From positions 22,107 to 86,106 of the forward strand of contig JBBHKE010002882.1 in assembly GCA_037447655.1 (NCBI GenBank): a stretch of DNA of 64,000 nt. Direction: 5' to 3'. Position 1 is the first letter of the stretch. The number at the start of each line of letters is the position of its first letter. The position numbers and the translations under genes are program-made. Origin of the DNA: Zygnema cylindricum. Lineage: Eukaryota > Streptophyta > Zygnematophyceae > Zygnematales > Zygnemataceae. Shown piece by piece: positions 58,326-64,000 of this stretch. Below the pieces are notes generated by a model. The model saw only the letters and a program-made list of their open reading frames with translations. It was not told where the DNA came from and ran no database searches.

Positions 58326-59060
58326 TATGTTAAGTGCAATTCATGTACACGTTTTGTAAATGGCATCTATTGATGTTTATGAAAATGCAATAGTTTGGTT
58401 GAACTTGACCGGGAATTTTCTTTCCGATTAAAAAAATATGATAGTTGGAAATGTTTATTTGTCTTACGAACACGTTGCAACTTTGGCCATGTTTGTAAAA
58501 GTTTCTGCAAACACACACAGTATTGTGCGCACTGAACAATCGCCGTCTTTTCTGTCCAAATCAACTTCTTCTGTTGAGCTTTATATCACCTCAATACCTG
58601 ATTTCCCTTTCTCATTATGTAAAGAAGCTCATTTCCCAAATCCATTCTGATTGATGTTTGGTGGGTCAAGTTTCTTTTCAGAGCATTGTTGACAAGGTGA
58701 AGGGATACGCCCGAGGGAGGTGAGGAATGAGGACCCTCCTAAAGAATAGAGTAAAAAAAGGGACATTATTTGGAAAGCAAGGAAAATCATGTTTCTCCAG
58801 TCAGCTTTGATTTGAACAGGTTGCATGTCCCACCAAAATCATAAACAGATTTCCGTTGCTTTGAACGGTTTCTCTGCAGGGAACGACAAGTGATGGGTAC
58901 GGCTCAACAGGCTAGCACAAGGCTCGTGACGCGGCCGGACAAATCCATGATGCTAGCCAGCCATGCCACTGGAAAGACCCAGGAAGCCGCGGGGCACGCC
59001 CAAGGAAAGACCCAGGAAGCTGCCGGGTAGGATGCCGCCCACCACGCCGCTGGGAAGACC

Positions 59061-61767
59061 TTTGTAAATGCGGTAGCAATATCTTGTCGAGTTACATACA
59101 TGGCATACATAAGAGCACCGGCCATCGAGCCATAAGTAGCATACAGGAAGGGGAGAGGAGGGTGTCGGTGGAGGGGACAAGAGGAGAATTGGCATCCAAA
59201 GGGGTGGAGATAGAAGAGCAATCGGTCATACCAAAACTGTCAAGGAGATCAAAGACAAAGGTTTCCTGGGAGAGGTAAAGAGTCTTAATGGAGCGATTAC
59301 GGAGGACTTGGATTCCAAGGTAGTATGTGAGTTAACTGAGGTCACTCATGTCAAAATGACGTTGAAGAAGGAGCTTAACGCTGGAAATTTCAGAAAGAGA
59401 CGGACCAACAAGGATGAGGTCATCAACAAAAATAGCAACGATGATTAAAGAAGCACCTAAGCCACGAGAATAGATGCCAAAGTAAGCGTCAATGCGAGTG
59501 AAGCCTTATTTCTTCATAGTGGCATCGTAGTATGGTTCTAAACACGAGGAGATTGTTTCAAACCGTATATTGTTTTGATGAGATGACAGACTAAGTGTTC
59601 AGAGCCGGGGGTCACATACCTTTCAGGTTGTTGCATTAAAATATTTTATGAGGGGACACCATTCAAAAAGGCATTTTTCACATCCATTTGATGAACATGG
59701 ATGTCATTTGCAACAGCTAATGAAAGGAGAGCGGGAATTGACGCGAGACGAGCAATAGGAGCATAAGTTTCAGTGAAATCTATACCTTCATTTTGTGAGT
59801 ATCCTTGGCGACCAAGCGGGCTTTGTATTTGTTGACGGATCCGGCTGCTTTTTCTTTAACGCGAAAAACCCACTTTTAACCGATGGCTTTGCGACTTGAA
59901 AGAAGAGGAAGAAGATTCCAAGTGTTGTTGGATATGAGGGCAGAATACTCTACGTCAACTGCACTTTTCCAAAGGTGAGAGTCAGGGCGTTGTAGAGCGG
60001 ATTTGATAAAGAGGGGAGTGGAGATGAGAGAGGCAGAGGCGCCAGCTGAATAAGCGCAAGCAAGGGATGCATGACCCATGGTCTCAATGAGGCGAGACAG
60101 AGGGCCACAAGATCTGGACAGGTGTCGACGAGAAGTATAAGAGGGTAGATCTATGGGAGATAAAGTAGGGTGGGGATCGGAAAGGAGGGAAGGGGGAGAG
60201 AGTATAGTGGCTGGAAGAAAGGAAAGGAGAGGATTATCGTTAATGTAAATGGGAGAGGATGGAGATGGGGGGGAGAAGGATTATTTGAGATGATGGGGGC
60301 AGTTACAAGAGGGATGGGAGGAAGAGACGGGAGGGGAGGTGGGGAAAGTGGGGATGCTGAGAGAGAAATAAAGTCGGGTGGGGATTGGATGGGGGCAAGG
60401 AAATCACAAAGAGAGGGATAAGAGGAAAAGTCGACGGTAGAGGAGGGAAGGGGAGGACGGGAGGGAATTTGGAGAAAGGGGGATTCATTAAAAGCAATGT
60501 CGAGTGTGGTGATCACACGACGACGGGAAGGGTACCAAATGTGGTAGGCTTTTGAGTTAGGGGCATACCCTACAAATGTTCCACGAAGCGCACGAGCGCC
60601 CCATTTCCCAGTTGAATGAGTGAGGTCCTTATACCATGCTTCGCAACCGAAGGTATGAAGGTGGCAGACATCAGGTTTTATAGAAGACCACGCTTCCATG
60701 GGTGTAATGTTAGGCGTAGTACTTGTTGGGCACAAGTTACGAAGATAGTTAGCGCATAAAGTTGCCTAAGCTCAAAAGTAAAAAGGCAAATTTGCAAAAT
60801 AGAGCATAGAGCGAAGCCATTTCAGCTAAAGTACGATTGTATCTTTCGACTACGCTGTTCTGATGAGAAGTGTATGACGCACTCAACTGGTGTGAGATGC
60901 GATAGTGAGCAAGAAATGTGGATAATTGGTCACATATAAACTCGCCACCATTGTTAGTTCGTAAAGCTTATATGCGCTTGTTGTGGAATTTTTTTGCAAA
61001 TGTTTTAAATTCTTGAAAACGTGCAAACAATCACATTTTTGACAAAAAGTGTAGACATAGGAAAAACGCGTGGCATGATCGATGAAAAAAACAAAGTGGA
61101 ATGAGTCACTTAAACTACGATTGTGCATGGGACCGCATATGTCGGCGTAAATGAGAGCGAAGATTTTGGTGACAATGGTAGCACTGATAGGAAAAGATTA
61201 GTGTGGCATTTTGCCTTATATAGACCCATGACAAAAATCCAATTTTTTGTTAGAAAAAGATCTGATTCTGGTTACAAGAGCTAGCAAAGAAGTCAAAATA
61301 GTGATTTTCAAATGCCCACATTGTAAATGCCAAAGAGAAAAGCCGTGTACAGTAGCATTTAAAGCAAAAGAAACGTTAACATTTGATGCACAAGTTTTTT
61401 ATTTATACTTGCATGAAAGTCCTACGATATGTTTCTCTTTTTTACTTCAAAATTGAACTCTATCCTCATCAAATTTGGCTTTGACGCCGTTAGTCATAGC
61501 AACGCGAACAGGAAATAAATTGCGAGCTAAGCGAGGTACTAAAATGACATTTTCAATTTCAATCGAGGAACTCGGAACACGGACGTGGCCTGAGTGAGTA
61601 GCAAATAATATTTGATCGTCACTTAAGTGAATCTGCATAGGGGAGAGTATAGGATTTAAATGAGTAAACCTATCACACCGAAGAGCCAGGTGATGACAGG
61701 TACCATTATCGATGATCCAATCATTATGCGTTGCATGAGATAAAAATGCATACCATGGTGTAAAAAA
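59061..61767 (-). mobile_element. Truncated, decayed copia fragment (protease to start of RNase H)
   Basis: On the - strand: protease with WIIDNGTCHH (about 61700; the usual Ser-Gly-Ala of the active site reads Asn-Gly-Thr), GAG-pre-integrase (61638-61447 onward), integrase core (61128-60883, FFIDHATRFSYVY), and integrase C-terminal part and linker (60735-60150). RT pieces lie at 60079-59200, and the beginning of RNase H (YGSMAGALMYAMYVTRQDIA) ends at 59061. The rest is missing, and the break is fused to LEA exon 3 of copy 8. Several frame breaks. The other end is cut by the LTR of the next element, so this fragment is the older of the two. Confidence 0.85.
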
Positions 61768-62335
61768 TGAAAGGATCGATTATAAACTCAGAGCTCACTA
61801 ATGAACAATTATAGCAGCAGAAGCATTCAGATTACAAAACATTAATTCAACATTGAATATACGTTTTGGAAATTTCTCATATTAATAAAAATCCGAAATT
61901 ACAAATTTTGCTCTTCTATCTCATTGTCTCTACTCCTGGTATTCCTTGCTTAATTAATTAACACACATTCATGGTGTCCCTTAAATACAATACCTGCCAT
62001 GGCGTGACACGTGTGAGTGTGCGCCGCCAAGAAGCCTCTAGAAATTTACCACCTGTCCGCAGATTAGACTATAACACTCTAAATTTTACTAAGGACTGAA
62101 AACATTGCAAAACGACAAGTGAAAACGAAAGTACTATATAAATCTAGAAGTACAATCGTACGCAAATAAACGTTCAGAAATATCTACGCGAAACTACAAT
62201 TTTGTTGCGAAACGAAACATACAGTACTTCCGCTAAAATGAACGAACTAGTACTTTCGCGATACATCTTTAATAAAGTACAGTACCGAATCGAATCGATT
62301 CTTTGCACGTACGATTCTTTCAATGAATCGTAACA
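61768..62335 (-). repeat. 3' LTR of the right-edge copia element
   Basis: It is bounded on the inside by the polypurine tract (on the - strand GAAGAGGGGGAA, 62336-62347) and starts TGTTACGATT. Its outer end is TCGATCCTTTCA, adjoining an A-rich stretch of the host fragment. Length and ends resemble those of the full-length element at 52.4-58.3 kb, suggesting related families. Confidence 0.8.
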
Positions 62336-64000
62336 TTCCCCCTCTTCATTGAAGAATTGTCTACATCACAATATCCCTAATTTAGGTCTTCCTCTTAAAA
62401 GTACATCAAACGTCGCCGCCTTAGTAAGCATATCGGCAGCTTCCTCAAGTGTCGATACATATTGAAATTCCACTTCTTTATCCGGTACCAAACCTCATAC
62501 GAAATGCCATTGGATCCGTATATTATTAGTGCATTTGTGAAAAACGGGGTTTTTCACAAATGCCATCGAACTCATACTATCCGTAAAAAATTTTAAGCAT
62601 CCAATCGAAAATCCAAGTTCGCTTAATATTTCTTTTATCCATATAGATGCTTTGCTTCCGTGGCACGCCGCCATATACTCGGCCTCCGTTGAACTTAGTG
62701 CCATGATTGGTTGCAAACGTGAACTCCACGAAATCGCCGCTCCACCTAACACGAATGCGTATCCGTACGTTGATTTTCCCGAATCGAAATCTCCGCCCCA
62801 ATCGGCGTCGCAATATCCGACGCATTCCAACGATTCACTTTTAGATTTGAATACAAGACCGATATCCGTAGTTCTTGCCAAGTATCGAAATATACGCTTG
62901 ACGGGTTCCCAATGCGATTTTTTAGGCGCTTGACAATATCGACTTACAATTGAAATGGCCGCCGAAATATCGGGCCGCGTACCTACACTTAGGTACATTA
63001 AACTTCCAATCGCTTCGCTGTACGGCACATCTACCGTCGCTTCTTCCTCAAACTTTCCCAATTGACTTTTTGCATCCATAGGCGTCGAAATTGGTTTTTG
63101 CGTCAAGCATAGAAAACCGAGTTAATACCTCTTTACGATATTGTGCTTGACTTAACTTTATATCCCGGTTCTCATTACGAATCACTTCAATTCCCAAAAT
63201 ATATTTTACTTCGCCAAGATCGGTCACTTTAAAATGTTGTCGTAAGTACGCTTTCAATTCGCGTATACATTCCAAACTATCTGACGTCATCAAGAAATCC
63301 TCGACGTAATCCGAAAATATAATTTGATCTTTTCCTTTTCCTTTCATGTACACTCCAGAATCCAAAATCGTACGTGTGAAACCAAAGTCTAAAATAACTT
63401 TGTGTAGGCGTAGATACCAAGTGCGAGGCGCTTGCTTCAACCCGTAAAGCAATTTGCGAAGACGCCATACCATTCCTTCCTGTGACGTCACGCCTTCAGG
63501 TAATATCATGTAAACCTCTTCTTCTAACTCTCCATTCAAAAATGCGGTCTCCACGTCCATTTGATAAACGTGTTTCTTCTTTGCAGCGGCAATCGCCATA
63601 ATCATTCTTAGGGAGTGGAATTTCACAACGGGAGCATATGTCTCCGTGGAATCAACCCCTTCTCTTTGTTGAAATCCTTTGCATACATGTCTAGCCTTAT
63701 ATTTTACTACTTCACCCGATGCACCAGTTTTAGTTTTGAAGACCCATTTCGCGTCAATTGCCTTCTTTCCTTCTGGTAATTTTACTTCCTCAAATGTCCG
63801 ATTTTCCACAATTGACTTATACTCCTTCTCCCATGCCGGCTTCCACTTCGTTTCCCAATCACACAAGTTTCTCGCCTCCGCGTATGATTGAGGATCGCCA
63901 GCCAAATTCTCGCTTATTAATTGCTATAAAAGGAATTTCGTCTCCTTCGCATCAGAGACAAAATAATGGGAATTCTCTCCACCAATTTTGTCATAAGAAA
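61768..64000 (-). mobile_element. Copia retrotransposon entering from the right edge (RT, RNase H, 3' LTR)
   Basis: RT and RNase H occupy about 63990-62490 on the - strand with long open stretches (63905-63048 and 63106-62495, overlapping in different frames). RT has MDVETAFLNGELEEEVYM and YGLKQAPRTWY, but the catalytic YVDD box reads YVED, and RNase H has CDADWGGD and SSTEAEYMA. It ends with a polypurine tract and a 568-bp 3' LTR. Gag, protease, integrase and the 5' LTR are outside the window. It is inserted in the older copia fragment to its left. Confidence 0.88.

Larger units (their letters stand above)
52399..58330 (-). mobile_element. Full-length Ty1/copia retrotransposon (52404-58325) with TATGT target duplication
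   Basis: The element is 5,922 bp on the - strand, flanked by TATGT at 52399-52403 and 58326-58330. LTRs are 57759-58325 (5') and 52404-52975 (3'), with ends TGTTAGGATA and TAATCTTTCA. Internal order: PBS, gag (from about 57720), two zinc knuckles (first reads CYNCNEIGHGSFEC, about 56628-56671), protease with DSGATH (about 56340), HHCC GAG-pre-integrase (55740-56003), and integrase with VDDFSRKTWVYLLK (55428-55652 and on to 54795). RT follows (54570-53739, FVDDF intact), then RNase H (53700-53010) and the PPT. Several stops and shifts (in gag, protease/integrase, RT) mean it is not autonomous. It is inserted in intron 1 of LEA pseudogene copy 8. Confidence 0.92.
52370..59060 (+). pseudogene. 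LEA-like gene copy 8, dead and interrupted by a copia element
   Basis: The promoter is followed at 52370 by sequence homologous to the other copies, but exon 1 itself (ATG to donor) is deleted. A full-length copia element sits in intron 1. Exon 2 (58682-58719) has a one-base insertion (CGCCCGAGGG), shifting the frame. Exon 3 (58878-59060) has a one-base loss near its start, further small deletions and an in-frame-position TAG, and stops abruptly at 59060 where a second copia fragment begins. Intron 1 is of the copy 2/4 class and intron 2 of class II. Clearly non-functional. Confidence 0.85.

Noticed and set aside
59876-60735. Frames that could be read as independent genes (for example the Pro-rich 194-codon frame)
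   Set aside because: They contain copia integrase C-terminal and RT sequence in order with neighbouring frames, and the Pro-rich part is the variable linker of the polyprotein.

Overview
The window is nuclear DNA of an intron-rich, retrotransposon-rich eukaryote, most likely a land plant or a close streptophyte relative. The evidence is a UGT80-type sterol glucosyltransferase split by GT-AG introns, a cluster of small LEA-like stress proteins, several plant-type Ty1/copia elements and a relic that looks like a plant non-LTR element. No prokaryotic signals, rRNA, tRNA or CRISPR were seen. The species cannot be named from this sequence.

Region 1 (1-10 kb, + strand) holds most of one gene, a sterol 3-beta-glucosyltransferase homologue whose 5' end lies outside the window. 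Its exons are short and sit in T-rich introns swollen with CT tracts, ATAATG-type microsatellite and a roughly 1.1-kb polypyrimidine block backed by a 0.3-kb polypurine block. Parts of two exons are duplicated inside introns, and one segment (about 1750-1990) does not read in one frame.

Region 2 (10-16 kb) has a decayed non-LTR-like reverse-transcriptase relic at about 10.69-11.62 kb and then about 4.5 kb that I cannot identify.

Region 3 (16-59 kb) is the most interesting part. It is an array of eight copies of one LEA-like gene, plus one orphan exon, arranged alternately on the two strands. Each complete copy has coding exons of 15, 37 and 230 nt (93 aa) and apparently an intron in the 3' UTR followed by a conserved UTR exon with a small hairpin. 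Copies 2/3, 4/5 and 7/8 are head-to-head pairs with about 960 bp between starts. These shared promoters each carry two CACGTG boxes, and TATA-like boxes lie near most starts. Copies 1/2, 3/4 and 5/6 face each other tail to tail across long spacers made of related repeats, so the locus is a chain of inverted duplications. Exon 3 is virtually identical in all good copies while introns fall into classes that are shuffled between copies, which indicates gene conversion. Copies 1-5 and 7 look intact, copy 6 has a stop at codon 5, and copy 8 is a pseudogene.

Region 4 is the mobile DNA that breaks up the array. It includes a 672-bp solo-LTR-like insertion with 5-bp target duplication in the 3' UTR of copy 6, and a decayed copia element at about 42.2-46.4 kb that replaced an exon 3. 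A full-length copia element at 52,404-58,325, with both LTRs, primer-binding site, polypurine tract and TATGT target duplication, is inserted in copy 8. A copia fragment (59.06-61.77 kb) is fused to the exon 3 of copy 8, and a further copia element entering from the right edge (61,768-64,000) is inserted in that fragment. All four copia coding regions are on the - strand and all carry frame breaks or altered catalytic motifs, so none looks autonomous.

Functionally, the LEA array probably supplies a small, soluble, desiccation or ABA-induced protective protein from several nearly identical genes. This is inferred from protein type and G-box promoters, not shown directly.
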